Below are positions 19,001 to 26,974 of a stretch of DNA of 64,000 bases, in pieces. The notes below the pieces were generated by a model, which was not told where the DNA came from, ran no database searches, and worked only from the letters and a program-made list of their open reading frames with translations. Source of the DNA: Palsa-892 sp035295845 (GTDB lineage Bacteria > Pseudomonadota > Alphaproteobacteria > Rhizobiales > Xanthobacteraceae); NCBI GenBank assembly GCA_035295845.1, contig DATGIF010000028.1, positions 1 to 64,000 on the forward strand. The letters run 5' to 3'. Made by a program: the position numbers and the translations under genes. Numbering within the stretch: the first letter of the stretch is position 1; each line of letters begins with the position of its first letter.

Positions 19001-19275
19001 GCGATGAGCGCGCCGCGGCGGAGGTCGAACGTCTCGCGCTTGGCGCCGCGATCGAGGAGGCTCTGGCGATATTCGAGCTCAAGCATGTGGCCCTGGGTGA
19101 GCCGGCGCTCGAGCACGGCGGCCTCGTATTCGGTCTTCGCGGTCAGATACGCGATAAAAGCGCCGAGGATTGCGACCACGACCATCGCGAGCGCGAGGAT
19201 GACGCGCCGGTCACTGCGCGCCGTTGCGTGCTCGCGATTTTCCGACCGGGCACCGTCGGTGCTGTCCGCGGACAT
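16075..19275 (-). CDS. Large membrane protein with TPR-like region, function unknown
   Basis: A 1066-residue protein I do not recognise. Start at 19275 is preferred because GGGGGAACC lies nine to ten bases upstream; a frame extension of 12 residues adds nothing. One transmembrane helix near residues 25-45 is followed by a charged coiled region (to about 190), about three helices at 190-275, one near 320-340, and two near 465-520. Residues 580-780 hold tetratricopeptide-like helix pairs (AAKAFDCAVRARRDFGLAYVYLG; LNLALASLTAGNAAEALTRF). The last 280 residues look like a beta-rich periplasmic domain ending in LMRSIGNIVGPL. It is a single-gene unit converging on livF. A role in envelope sensing or in the nearby secreted-protease locus is only a guess. 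Confidence 0.65.
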   Translation of the reverse strand: MSADSTDGARSENREHATARSDRRVILALAMVVVAILGAFIAYLTAKTEYEAAVLERRLTQGHMLELEYRQSLLDRGAKRETFDLRRGALIAEAKQRAQLADEIRKDDPRRAQLLELEAGEDFMRARALQPFLDFLPNPFDAGLSIEQSLTKRAARRLQSMGFPVSWEKPGANDHGASASIWRRLLEMIEMNHEKLPRLALAVAFFVLALFFFALADVFFEKERGTRTFALFAIVISLATIAYLMSLALAIWIKATVLAATLVTIALGLLGLRKGLPSWLSASGEATHLMEAEPHGFAGSHLVSRHAHDNFSRLVAVAIAATVLLSAWAGYRYSDATTNMSQDALKGFEQQVEMTKRSSRPNAATLYVFDLFADALDRRAECAASLQREALAAGGKLMAGADELRAEQELRCKAVSSENKRIAETLDGPAGLESDRKFPQQFYYDVVHGSAANNPFRAYALWDGYSELALVWGGKATSYLSVLTLCAIAVYFFGQSLSIGTSRLAKLLAGAGGAFVACALIFTGLASLDRGHRSAQSLPEECRVADKDIDPEAPASEILTQIAAFHYARGRPLFENARSAADYQEAAKAFDCAVRARRDFGLAYVYLGSAYALAGSPQSDQAYLSIRPKEKLPHIVKIRRRAIKGLQRLDYFVPPNVLNSYGADSWHLAVAYGDRKALENSTVQFQRAIEAIGFLHAGDAHPPGAKPEPLQATELLPHLNLALASLTAGNAAEALTRFKQALALGAAGNWELITTALTTFEVLDQNCPNLYSAERCQQMKTEILAAKEAMVAGIFDKPLSPGNAAIHDVTINVSPAIVEWRGTIENFTPGTDQLAIVWSVRDKPAPGAADTPVWRALPDVGGAVNVSNALDFGNDVYAASESFLRRTDHEHCLPPGDYRAEFYLNGKLALEKEFSPGFKDFDAGRSREINIALCKPAAWKAWLGPETQTWNPELVRGYTTADGKPAAFLASYLAPPALVADEGYFLQRILQSLQTYKFITPEEANEFQAQPLSCDDNPAPDAPLLQKQWTGDGLVYVGIVFPKTLAAGEACDLMRSIGNIVGPLNR

Positions 19276-19528
19276 GGCCTGGTTCCCCCAACCCGCATCC
19301 GGATAGCACAAGTCTTAATCATCGTCCCGCGGCCGGCCGCGGCCGCCGGGCGACGGATACAGAGAAAAGAAGCGAGGCAAACCGCGTCTGGCCGTGCGGC
19401 GCCTTCACGCTTCATCAACGTTAACGGATCGTCGCCGTGCGCGGGCGAATTTTCCGCAATTGCCGGAAGGAATATCCACGGGCCCTGTTTAGTGTTCGAG
19501 AACGCCACTTCAGGTGAATACGGGCCCG

Positions 19529-21856
19529 ATGTTCACTTTCCTTTCGCGCAAACGCCGGCACGAAGAATTGCCGCTGGAGATCTATGCCTCGCTCGTAGAC
19601 TGGCTCTACGACGGCTCGCTTCCTTTGCTCGCGGGCGGCGCCGCCACGTCGCTTGGCATGCTGCTGACCGCGTGGAAGACGCAATACGGGCCGCTTTGGA
19701 TTTGCACCGCCGCCTTCTCGCTGATCACCGTTCTCCGCGCGATCGACATGTCCGCCTACAAGCGGAGGCAGTCGACGCATTCGCATGAGAAGTCGCCGCC
19801 CCCGCGCGAGGCGACGTTGTCGTTGGAGTTGCGTTATGCCATCGCGACAGGCGTCCATCACGCCATATTGGGGATATGGGCCTTCATCAGCATCGCGTTG
19901 GTGTCCGACCCCGCCGTACACACGATCGTTGCCACCGTGCTGGTGGCTTACGCCGCCAGCGGGGCGGGAAGGAATTGCGGCCGGCCTTATATCGTAATGA
20001 TGCAATTTTTGGTCGCGATCGGTCCCTTTGCGTTGGGACTGTTGTGGACCGGCGATCCGTATTACCTGGGCTTGGCGGTGCTCAATCTGGCCTTCTTCCT
20101 GGCCGTGATGCGCCTTTCGCTCAATCTCTACGGGACCATTCTCACGTCGCTCAATGCGACGCGCGAAGTAAGCCAGCTGGCGGGCCAATTCGACACCGCG
20201 CTCAACAACATGCCGCACGGGCTCTGCATGTTCGACTCGGAGGGGCGTCTTCTGGTGGGCAATGACCGGGCGAGCCAGCTGCTTGGCCTGCCCCGCGAGC
20301 TTGCGCAAAAGGACATGACGCTGTGGGAGATGCTCTACGAATGCGTGCGGTCGGAGCTCATCTCCGAATACACGGCCGAGCGCGTCGCGTTGCAGTTCGA
20401 AACCCATCAGTCCGATCGCAATACCGGCAACATCATCATCGATACGCTGGACGGGCGCAATTTTTCGCTCACCTTCCAGCCGATGGAGAACGGCGGTTCG
20501 GTCGTGCTCATTGAAGACATCACCGAGCGCAAGAACACCGAGGCGAAGATCAGCCACATGGCGCGCTACGACGCACTCACGGGCCTTCCGAACCGCACCT
20601 ACTTCCGCGACCAGATCGACAAGGCGCTGGGGCCGACGCGGCACGCGGGCAAGTCCTGCGCCGTCTTGTTCATCGATCTCGATCAGTTCAAGCAGGTCAA
20701 CGACACGCTCGGCCATCCGTGCGGCGATCAATTGCTCTGTGCGGTGGCCGACCGGCTGCGCAAAATCGTCCGCGACACCGACGTCGTGGCGCGCTTCGGC
20801 GGCGACGAATTCGTCGTCTTCCAGTCGCCGGTCAAGCATCCCAAGGAAGCGGCGTCGCTCGCCAAGAACATCGTCAAGTGGCTCGAGGAGCCCTATGACA
20901 TCGAGGGCCACCACGTGGTGATCGGCGCCAGCATCGGCATTGCGGTTACGCCGCACGAAGCGATCAGCGCCGACCATCTCCTGAAGAACGCCGACATGGC
21001 GCTCTACCGCGCCAAGGCCGACGGCCGCGGCACCTGGCGCTTCTTCGAGCCGGACATGGCGGCGCAGGCGCAGGCGCGGCGCAGCCTGGAGCTGGACCTG
21101 CGCGCGGCGTTGAACAACAACGCCTTCAAGGTTTTCTACCAGCCGCTCGTCAACCTGAAGACGCGCCGCGTTTCGACCTGCGAGGCGCTGTTGCGCTGGC
21201 CGCATCCCGAGCGCGGGATGATTCCGCCCGCCGAATTCATTCCGATCGCCGAGGAAATGGGTCTCATTCAGGACATCGGCCGCTGGGTGTTGAAGCAGGC
21301 TTGCGTCGAGGCGACGCAATGGCCGAAAGGGGTGCGGGTCGCGGTGAATCTGTCGCCGATCCAGTTCCGGCGGGGCGACGTCGTGGCCGATGTCCGCGAT
21401 GCGCTCGAACTGTCGGGCCTGGCGCCGAACCGGCTCGAGGTCGAAATCACCGAGTCGGTCTTGCTGCAGGACACGCCTTCGACGCGCGCGGCGCTGCATC
21501 AGCTGCGCGAGCTCGGCGTGCGCATCTCGCTCGACGATTTCGGCACCGGCTATTCGAGCTTGAGCTATCTGCACAGCTTCCCGCTACAGAAGGTCAAGAT
21601 CGACCGTTCGTTCCTCGAGGGCCTCGGCTCAAGCGACCGGCCGGTTACGCTCTTGCACGGCGTCGCGCGGCTCTCCGCCGAATTGGGCATGTCGGTGGTG
21701 GTCGAGGGCATCGAGACCGAGGAACAGCTCGCGCTCGTCTCCGCGGAAGAGGGGATCGAGGAGGCGCAGGGCTATTTGTTCAGCCCGCCGATTCCCGGCC
21801 GGCAGGTCCGCAAACTGCTGCAGGCGACTTCCGCCGATATTCGGCAGGTTGCATAA
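19529..21856 (+). CDS. Membrane GGDEF-EAL c-di-GMP enzyme with PAS domain
   Basis: A 775-residue protein from ATG 19529 (a GTG at 19514 would add five residues). About six hydrophobic helices fill residues 20-190, a PAS-like sensor spans about 210-325, then a GGDEF domain with intact GGDEF (424-428) and an inhibitory I-site RDTD (415-418) five residues before it, and an EAL domain with EAL at 552-554 plus DDFGTGYSSL and KIDRSFLEG. Both active sites look complete, so it could make and degrade cyclic di-GMP; which activity wins depends on the sensor. It lies 220 bp upstream of the FeeM-like synthase. Confidence 0.9.
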   Translation: MFTFLSRKRRHEELPLEIYASLVDWLYDGSLPLLAGGAATSLGMLLTAWKTQYGPLWICTAAFSLITVLRAIDMSAYKRRQSTHSHEKSPPPREATLSLELRYAIATGVHHAILGIWAFISIALVSDPAVHTIVATVLVAYAASGAGRNCGRPYIVMMQFLVAIGPFALGLLWTGDPYYLGLAVLNLAFFLAVMRLSLNLYGTILTSLNATREVSQLAGQFDTALNNMPHGLCMFDSEGRLLVGNDRASQLLGLPRELAQKDMTLWEMLYECVRSELISEYTAERVALQFETHQSDRNTGNIIIDTLDGRNFSLTFQPMENGGSVVLIEDITERKNTEAKISHMARYDALTGLPNRTYFRDQIDKALGPTRHAGKSCAVLFIDLDQFKQVNDTLGHPCGDQLLCAVADRLRKIVRDTDVVARFGGDEFVVFQSPVKHPKEAASLAKNIVKWLEEPYDIEGHHVVIGASIGIAVTPHEAISADHLLKNADMALYRAKADGRGTWRFFEPDMAAQAQARRSLELDLRAALNNNAFKVFYQPLVNLKTRRVSTCEALLRWPHPERGMIPPAEFIPIAEEMGLIQDIGRWVLKQACVEATQWPKGVRVAVNLSPIQFRRGDVVADVRDALELSGLAPNRLEVEITESVLLQDTPSTRAALHQLRELGVRISLDDFGTGYSSLSYLHSFPLQKVKIDRSFLEGLGSSDRPVTLLHGVARLSAELGMSVVVEGIETEEQLALVSAEEGIEEAQGYLFSPPIPGRQVRKLLQATSADIRQVA

Positions 21857-22076
21857 GCCCGAACGGCGTTTCCCCGAAAACAATGGGTTTGCGCGAGCGG
21901 CCGGTCTTCGTATTCCGCTCCGCGTGACGACAAACTTCTACCCGTACGTGTGCTTACGCGCGCCCGTTTTATGACGCCATCATTAACCTTAAGGCCGCAA
22001 TAACTTTGCAGTCCCGTTAGCAAAGCATTAACCTTGCCCGCTCGAGGGGGTCGATTTCCTTCGGGAGGGTAGGCGT

Positions 22077-22850
22077 ATGGTTGCGGCTGCGGTTGCAACG
22101 GCGCGGGGATTTTCGGATCGCGTATCCGATCTCCTCGATCGGCTGGACTACCGGCTGATCGAGACCGGCGACGAAAGAGAGCAGATTTTCCGCCTCCGCT
22201 ACGAGGCGTATCTCCGCGAAGGGGCGATTGCACCCAACTTCACCAAGAAACTCTCCGACCCTTTTGATGACGCGGAAAATTCCTGGACCTTCGGCCTTCA
22301 TGTCGACGGCAGGATCGTAGCCTCGTTCCGTATCAGCGTCTCCTCGCCCGAACAGCCGATGACCCCGGCGGTGGACGCCTTTCCGGATCTCCTGGGGCCC
22401 GAAATCGAGCGCGGCAAGGTCATCATCGATTCCAACCGCTTCGTCGCCGATGCCGCGGCCGCGCGGGCATTTCCCGGATTGCCCCATCTCGCCGTGCGGC
22501 TCGGTTATCTCGCATGCATCTATTTCGATGCGGATATCGCGACCGCAACCGTGCGGCGCGAGCATCAGGCATTCTACAAGCGGGTTTTCACCGGATTCAA
22601 AGCGGTGTGCGAGCCGCGGCCCTATCCTTCCCTGACGAAACCGTTGTCGCTGATGATGCTCGACTTCCGCGTCGAGCGCCAAAAGATCCTGGCGCGGAAT
22701 CCGTTTTTCCGTTCGACTTTTTTCGAACGCCGGATGATGTTCGAGCGCCCGGATCTGCCGCGCCGGACGGCGGCGATGCTGCAGACGAAACTGCCTTCGG
22801 CCAACATCAACGACGCGCCGGAGCCGGCCGCTTCCGCCGGCCGGCGCTGA
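22077..22850 (+). CDS. FeeM-like N-acyl amino acid synthase
   Basis: A 257-residue soluble GNAT-fold protein. The core (LIETGDEREQIFRLRYEAY, then WTFGLHVDGRIVASFRISVS and VIIDSNRFVAD) matches the FeeM catalytic domain, which is related to acyl-homoserine lactone synthases and joins a fatty acyl chain from acyl carrier protein to an amino acid. GGGAGGGTAGG upstream supports ATG 22077. No acyl carrier protein or receptor gene is adjacent. The product could be a signal or an ornithine-lipid-like membrane component. The nearest partner by position is the c-di-GMP enzyme upstream. The C-terminal 60 residues are basic and less conserved-looking. Confidence 0.78.
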   Translation: MVAAAVATARGFSDRVSDLLDRLDYRLIETGDEREQIFRLRYEAYLREGAIAPNFTKKLSDPFDDAENSWTFGLHVDGRIVASFRISVSSPEQPMTPAVDAFPDLLGPEIERGKVIIDSNRFVADAAAARAFPGLPHLAVRLGYLACIYFDADIATATVRREHQAFYKRVFTGFKAVCEPRPYPSLTKPLSLMMLDFRVERQKILARNPFFRSTFFERRMMFERPDLPRRTAAMLQTKLPSANINDAPEPAASAGRR

Positions 22851-22879
22851 AGAACGCCCACAGCCTTCCGCCCGGCTGC

Positions 22880-23944
22880 TTACTTATAAGCCCTGGCCTG
22901 AGCCGCGATTTCATTCTCGTCGAACTTGTTGATGTCGTCGATCAGCTCATTGGTGATGAGGTCGCTCGTCGGCACCTTTTCCTTGAGGATTCCGTTCTTG
23001 AGAAGAAAATCCACATAGGCGTCGTAGTTCGCGACGGAATTCTCGCCCCATTTGGTGATGCCGCCGCCCCGGAACTTCCAGCTCCTGATACGGGCGTTGA
23101 GGGTCGCGAGATCATCCTTTAGCGCCGTCGCCTCGTCCTTGCCGGTCGCCTTGGTCTGCGGATAGACCTCCCACAGAATGCGGATCGCGGCCTCGGGATT
23201 GGCGATCGCGAAGACCTCGCCCTTGGCATAGCCTTGCGCAAAAGCGACCGACTGGGCGCGCTTGTTCTGCAGGGTTTCTTCGAGCGCCACGAAGCCGTTG
23301 GAGGGGAAACTCGCCATGCTCTTGTTGTCTTCCTCGAGCGCGCGGAGCTTGGCGCCGGCGTTTTCGGTGAGGGCGTATTGCGTGTCGAACTGCGACAGCG
23401 CGTCGATCTGACCGCTGCGGAGGAGAGCGGCGGTCTGCGCCGCTTCGCCCGCCACCACGATCGAGATGTCGCGGTCCGGATCCATGCCGTTGATGGCGGC
23501 CATGGCGCGCGCGATGATCACGCCGGCGGAAGCCATCGAGGTCACGCCGATGCGCTTGCCCTTGAGATCGGTGAAGCGCCGCACGCTGCTGTCGGCGGGC
23601 ACCATGATGCCGTAAATATTGCCCTGATAGGCGGTGTAGTAGTTTTTCGCTTTCACGCCCTGCGGGCGGATGATGGCGAGCGGCTCGATCGAAGGCAGCG
23701 AGTAGTCGAGGTCCTTGGTCGCAACCGCCTTTACGCAGTCGGTCGAGCCGGGAAGCGGCACGAGCTCGACCTTAAACCCGGCCTTCTCGAACCAGCCCAT
23801 CTTGGTCGCGATCGCGAACGGCGCCGCGGCGGAACTCACGGTGCGGGCGCACCAGCCGACGCGAACCGTCGTTTGCGCCGCGGCCGGTTGCACGAGCGCG
23901 GCAATAACGCCAGCCGCGAGCGCGGCGAGGACAGAACGTTTCAC
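22880..23944 (-). CDS. NMT1/SsuA-type ABC transporter substrate-binding protein
   Basis: A 354-residue periplasmic binding protein with a signal peptide ending QPAAA|Q. The mature start (TTVRVGWCARTVSSAAAPFAIATK) and the GWFEKAGFKVEL pattern fit the NMT1/THI5-SsuA family. The GTG start is supported by AAGGGAGGT about six bases upstream and overlaps the permease stop (GTGA). Family ligands include taurine, aromatic sulfonates, nitrate, pyrimidines and phthalate; none can be chosen here. It is last in an ATPase-permease-binding protein operon. Confidence 0.88.
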   Translation of the reverse strand: MKRSVLAALAAGVIAALVQPAAAQTTVRVGWCARTVSSAAAPFAIATKMGWFEKAGFKVELVPLPGSTDCVKAVATKDLDYSLPSIEPLAIIRPQGVKAKNYYTAYQGNIYGIMVPADSSVRRFTDLKGKRIGVTSMASAGVIIARAMAAINGMDPDRDISIVVAGEAAQTAALLRSGQIDALSQFDTQYALTENAGAKLRALEEDNKSMASFPSNGFVALEETLQNKRAQSVAFAQGYAKGEVFAIANPEAAIRILWEVYPQTKATGKDEATALKDDLATLNARIRSWKFRGGGITKWGENSVANYDAYVDFLLKNGILKEKVPTSDLITNELIDDINKFDENEIAAQARAYK

Positions 23945-24750
23945 TGCATACCTCCCTTGCCGGCGGCGGCGTTTCCCGCCGCGTCGGCTTTTTGCGATGG
24001 ATCCCAGAACAGAACGCGCCGCCGCACCTCGGAGACGAGGCTGTTCAGCAACAATCCGAGCATGGACAGGATCAGCAATATGGAGAACTGACCGGCCACG
24101 TCCATGGTGAAATTCATGCTCTGGATCAGCATGCCGAGGCCCGATTGGGCGCCGACGAATTCGCCGACAATGGCGCCGATGAGCGCGAAGATCATCGCGA
24201 TCTCAAGCCCGGCGAAGATATAGGGAAGCGCGTTCGGCAGTTGCAGCATCCAGAAAATCTGCCAGCGCGAGGCCGCAAGCGAGCGCATGAGATTGATGCG
24301 GTCCTCTTCCGCCGAGCGCAGGCCAACGATCGTGTTCACCATCAGCGGGAAGAAGGCGACAAGGGCCGCGCTCACCACCTTCGAGGTGATGCCGAGGCCG
24401 AACCAGATGATGATCAGGGGCGCGAGCGCGACCTTGGGCATCGCCTGAAACATAACGATGAAGGGGTAGAGGAAATATTCGATGCGGCGGGAGAGCGCGA
24501 CGGCAATCCCGAGCGCAAAAGCGAGCGCCGAGCCCATGGCGAAGCCCATCAGCGTTTCGGCGAGCGTCACGCCAATGTGGTCGACATAGAGACGGCTCAC
24601 GACGCCGCGATAAAGCGCAAGCAGCACGTTGCTCGGCGGCGGAAGAATGAAGGCGGGCACCGCGAAGAACCGCACAAGCGCTTCCCAGGCAAGGAGCGTC
24701 GCGGCGATCAATAGAAGCCGCAGGGAAAGGCCGCGCAAGCCTTGGGTCAT
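23941..24750 (-). CDS. ABC transporter permease (SsuC/TauC type)
   Basis: A 269-residue inner-membrane protein with about six hydrophobic helices and the EAA-type cytoplasmic loop (MRSLAASRWQIFWMLQLPNALPYI region). That loop contacts the ATPase. The ATG overlaps the ATPase stop by four bases and its stop overlaps the binding-protein start, so the three genes are tightly coupled. Length is normal for the family. Confidence 0.92.
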   Translation of the reverse strand: MTQGLRGLSLRLLLIAATLLAWEALVRFFAVPAFILPPPSNVLLALYRGVVSRLYVDHIGVTLAETLMGFAMGSALAFALGIAVALSRRIEYFLYPFIVMFQAMPKVALAPLIIIWFGLGITSKVVSAALVAFFPLMVNTIVGLRSAEEDRINLMRSLAASRWQIFWMLQLPNALPYIFAGLEIAMIFALIGAIVGEFVGAQSGLGMLIQSMNFTMDVAGQFSILLILSMLGLLLNSLVSEVRRRVLFWDPSQKADAAGNAAAGKGGMQ

Positions 24751-25550
24751 TCGAGCCCTCCTTCGGCATGCAGCACCGAGCGGATGCGGCGCACATAGCC
24801 GCCGAATTTTTCCGTGTTCATGACGTCAAGCGAACGCGGCCGCGGCAGCTCGACCGGGAAGAGATCGCCCACTTTTCCCGGCCGTGGCGTCATCACGAGG
24901 ACGCGGTCGCCGAGGAACACGGCTTCAGCGGTCGAGTGGGTGATGAAGACGACGGTCTTCTTCCGCTCCATCCAGATGCGCTGCAATTCGACGCTCATCG
25001 TCTCGCGGGTCATGGCATCGAGCGCGCCGAAAGGCTCATCCATGAGAAGAAGGGCGGGATCGTGAATCAGCGCGCGCACGAGCGCCACGCGCTGCTGCAT
25101 GCCGCCGGAGAGCTCCCACGGATAGCGGCGCTCGAAGCCGTCGAGGCCGACAAGTTTCAGGAGGCCGTAGGCGCGCGCGGTCATCTCCTCGCGCCCGAGC
25201 CGCTGCACGTCGACGGGCAGTAGCACGTTGCCGAGCACCGAGCGCCAGGGGAATAGAACCGGGGACTGGAACACGACGCCGATGTCGTGGCGTGGCCCGT
25301 CGATAGCGGTGCCGTTCAGGAGCGCCTGGCCTGCGGTCGCGGGAATGAGGCCGGCGAGAATTTTCAGGAGCGTCGATTTTCCGCAGCCCGAAGGCCCGAC
25401 GATCGACAGGAACTCGCGGTCGGGAACGGAAAAATCGATGTCCTTGAGCGCGAGGATCGCGTCCGGCTGGTTGCCATAGCGCTTGCTCAGCTGCCTGACC
25501 GCGATGAGGTCCTTCGCCGCGGTCTCTGCGGCGGTCGCGACGACACGCAA
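24747..25550 (-). CDS. ABC transporter ATPase (SsuB/TauB type)
   Basis: A 267-residue ATPase with Walker A GPSGCGKST, signature LSGGMQQRVALVRAL, Walker B LLLMDEPFGALD and switch histidine FITHSTAEAV. These match the nitrate/sulfonate/taurine group. The start is TTG at 25550 next to AGGGGGGA; the spacing is tight and no ATG or GTG lies nearby, so the exact start is uncertain by several residues. It is the first gene of the operon. Confidence 0.88.
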   Translation of the reverse strand: MRVVATAAETAAKDLIAVRQLSKRYGNQPDAILALKDIDFSVPDREFLSIVGPSGCGKSTLLKILAGLIPATAGQALLNGTAIDGPRHDIGVVFQSPVLFPWRSVLGNVLLPVDVQRLGREEMTARAYGLLKLVGLDGFERRYPWELSGGMQQRVALVRALIHDPALLLMDEPFGALDAMTRETMSVELQRIWMERKKTVVFITHSTAEAVFLGDRVLVMTPRPGKVGDLFPVELPRPRSLDVMNTEKFGGYVRRIRSVLHAEGGLE

Positions 25551-25578
25551 TCCCCCCTGTAGAATGTTCGGCTCCCTC

Positions 25579-25620
25579 TTGCGCAGTTTTTGTGGTCCGG
25601 CGCAATTTCGCCCTGCGCAA
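25579..25620. promoter_or_regulatory. Inverted repeat upstream of the NMT1-type ABC operon
   Basis: TTGCGCAG (25579-25586) and its exact complement CTGCGCAA (25613-25620) lie 26 bp apart, with a third GCGCAA at 25600-25605. They sit between the divergent ABC operon and the GST gene, about 30-70 bp upstream of the ATPase start, where an operator would be. No regulator gene is adjacent. Confidence 0.4.
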
Positions 25621-25721
25621 TGACGTTTCGGGCCGGTATGTGGGTAGGCTAGGGTCCAGCGCCCAGCCGGTCAACAATCACCGCCACCGGCAACGGCGCC
25701 GGTTCAGGCAAAGGAAAGGCA

Positions 25722-26354
25722 ATGTCCAAGAAGATCAAAGTGTGGGGACGCTTCTCGTCCTCGAACGTGAAGAAGGTGCTGTGGCTCGCCGACGAGCTGA
25801 AGCTCGATATCGACCGGATCGACGCCGGCCGCCAGTTCGGCGTCGTCGACACGCCGGCCTACAAGGCGCTCAATCCGAACTCGCGGGTGCCGACGATCGA
25901 GGATGGAGACTTCGTTTTGTGGGAGTCGAACTCGATCATGCGCTATCTCTGCATGAAATACGGCGGCGAGGCGCTCTATCCCGCGGATCCGGCAACGCGC
26001 GCCGATATCGACCGCTGGCTCGACTGGTCGCTTTCGATTTTGGTGCCGGCCGAAAGTCCGCTGTTCCTCGGCACCGTGCGCACGCCACCCGAGAAGCAGG
26101 ACAAGGCCGCGATTGCCGCGGGCACGGAGAAGCTCGGCGCGATTTACGGCATTCTCGAACGGCGGCTCGAGGGCCGCGACTATCTCGTCAAGAACTTCTC
26201 CATCGCCGATCTCGGACTTTCAATTTTCGTCGACCGCTGGCTGCGCAACCCGTTCCTCGCGGGCCGGCCCGATTCGCCGCGGCTCGCGGCGTGGATCGGA
26301 CGTATTCGTCAGCGGCATGGCTTCCAGAAGTTCGTCGATGTTCCGCTCGAGTAA
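25722..26354 (+). CDS. Glutathione S-transferase family protein
   Basis: A 210-residue cytosolic protein with a thioredoxin-like N-domain (IKVWGRFSSSNVKKVLWLADEL; the cis-proline segment SRVPTI; ESNSIMRYL for glutathione gamma-glutamyl contact) and an all-helical C-domain with the SIADLGLS N-capping motif. Serines near residues 12-14 are the likely thiol-activating site. AAAGG precedes the ATG. The substrate is unknown. It diverges from the ABC operon and is followed on the same strand by an FMN reductase. Confidence 0.9.
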   Translation: MSKKIKVWGRFSSSNVKKVLWLADELKLDIDRIDAGRQFGVVDTPAYKALNPNSRVPTIEDGDFVLWESNSIMRYLCMKYGGEALYPADPATRADIDRWLDWSLSILVPAESPLFLGTVRTPPEKQDKAAIAAGTEKLGAIYGILERRLEGRDYLVKNFSIADLGLSIFVDRWLRNPFLAGRPDSPRLAAWIGRIRQRHGFQKFVDVPLE

Positions 26355-26425
26355 ACCGACTGTTACATTGAGCTGAAACCTTCTCAACCCGTTCTCCGGA
26401 CAAAATCGATCGAAAGGAAACTGCA

Positions 26426-26974
26426 ATGAATATTGTCACGATTTGCGGCAGCCTGCGCAAAGGCTCGTTTAACCGCATGCTGATGAATACGCTGCCGAAG
26501 CTCGCGCCTACGGGCGTGCACCTGAAAGAGGCGCCCTACGACAAGCTTCCGTTCTACAACGCGGATCTGCATGCCGACGGGAAGTTTCCGGAGGCGGTGA
26601 CGGCGCTTGCCGACACGCTCCGCGCCGCCGACGGCATCATCATCGTCACGCCGGAATACAATTACACGATCCCGGGCGCGCTCAAGAACGCGGTGGACTG
26701 GGTGTCGCGGCTTCCGAACCAGCCGTTCAAGGAGAAACCCGTCGCCATTCAATCGGCCTCGCAGGGGCCGCTCGGCGGCGCGCGCATGCAGTATCACGTG
26801 CGCACGATGCTCGTGTTTCTCAACGCCTTCGTGTTCAACACGCCGGAAATTTTCGTGGGCACGGCGCAGACCAAGTTCGATGACAAGGGCGAGTTGAAGG
26901 ACGAGGCGACGAAGGACATCATCAAGAAGCAGCTGGAGGCCTTCGCCAAGTTCGTCGAGCGCGTTAAAGCGTAA
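26426..26974 (+). CDS. NADPH-dependent FMN reductase (ChrR/azoreductase-like)
   Basis: A 182-residue flavodoxin-like protein. GSLRKGSFNRML binds the FMN phosphate and TPEYNYTIPGALKNAVDWVSR is the family's second signature. Family enzymes reduce quinones, azo dyes or chromate with NAD(P)H. AAAGGAAA lies just before the ATG. It sits 71 bp after the GST gene on the same strand, so the pair may serve in detoxification. Its 3' end overlaps the convergent SnoaL-like gene by 11 bp. Confidence 0.9.
   Translation: MNIVTICGSLRKGSFNRMLMNTLPKLAPTGVHLKEAPYDKLPFYNADLHADGKFPEAVTALADTLRAADGIIIVTPEYNYTIPGALKNAVDWVSRLPNQPFKEKPVAIQSASQGPLGGARMQYHVRTMLVFLNAFVFNTPEIFVGTAQTKFDDKGELKDEATKDIIKKQLEAFAKFVERVKA

Noticed and set aside
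19421..21574. 717-codon antisense frame over the GGDEF-EAL gene
   Set aside because: Arg/His/Leu-rich shadow without any motif; the plus-strand gene has intact GGDEF and EAL sites.
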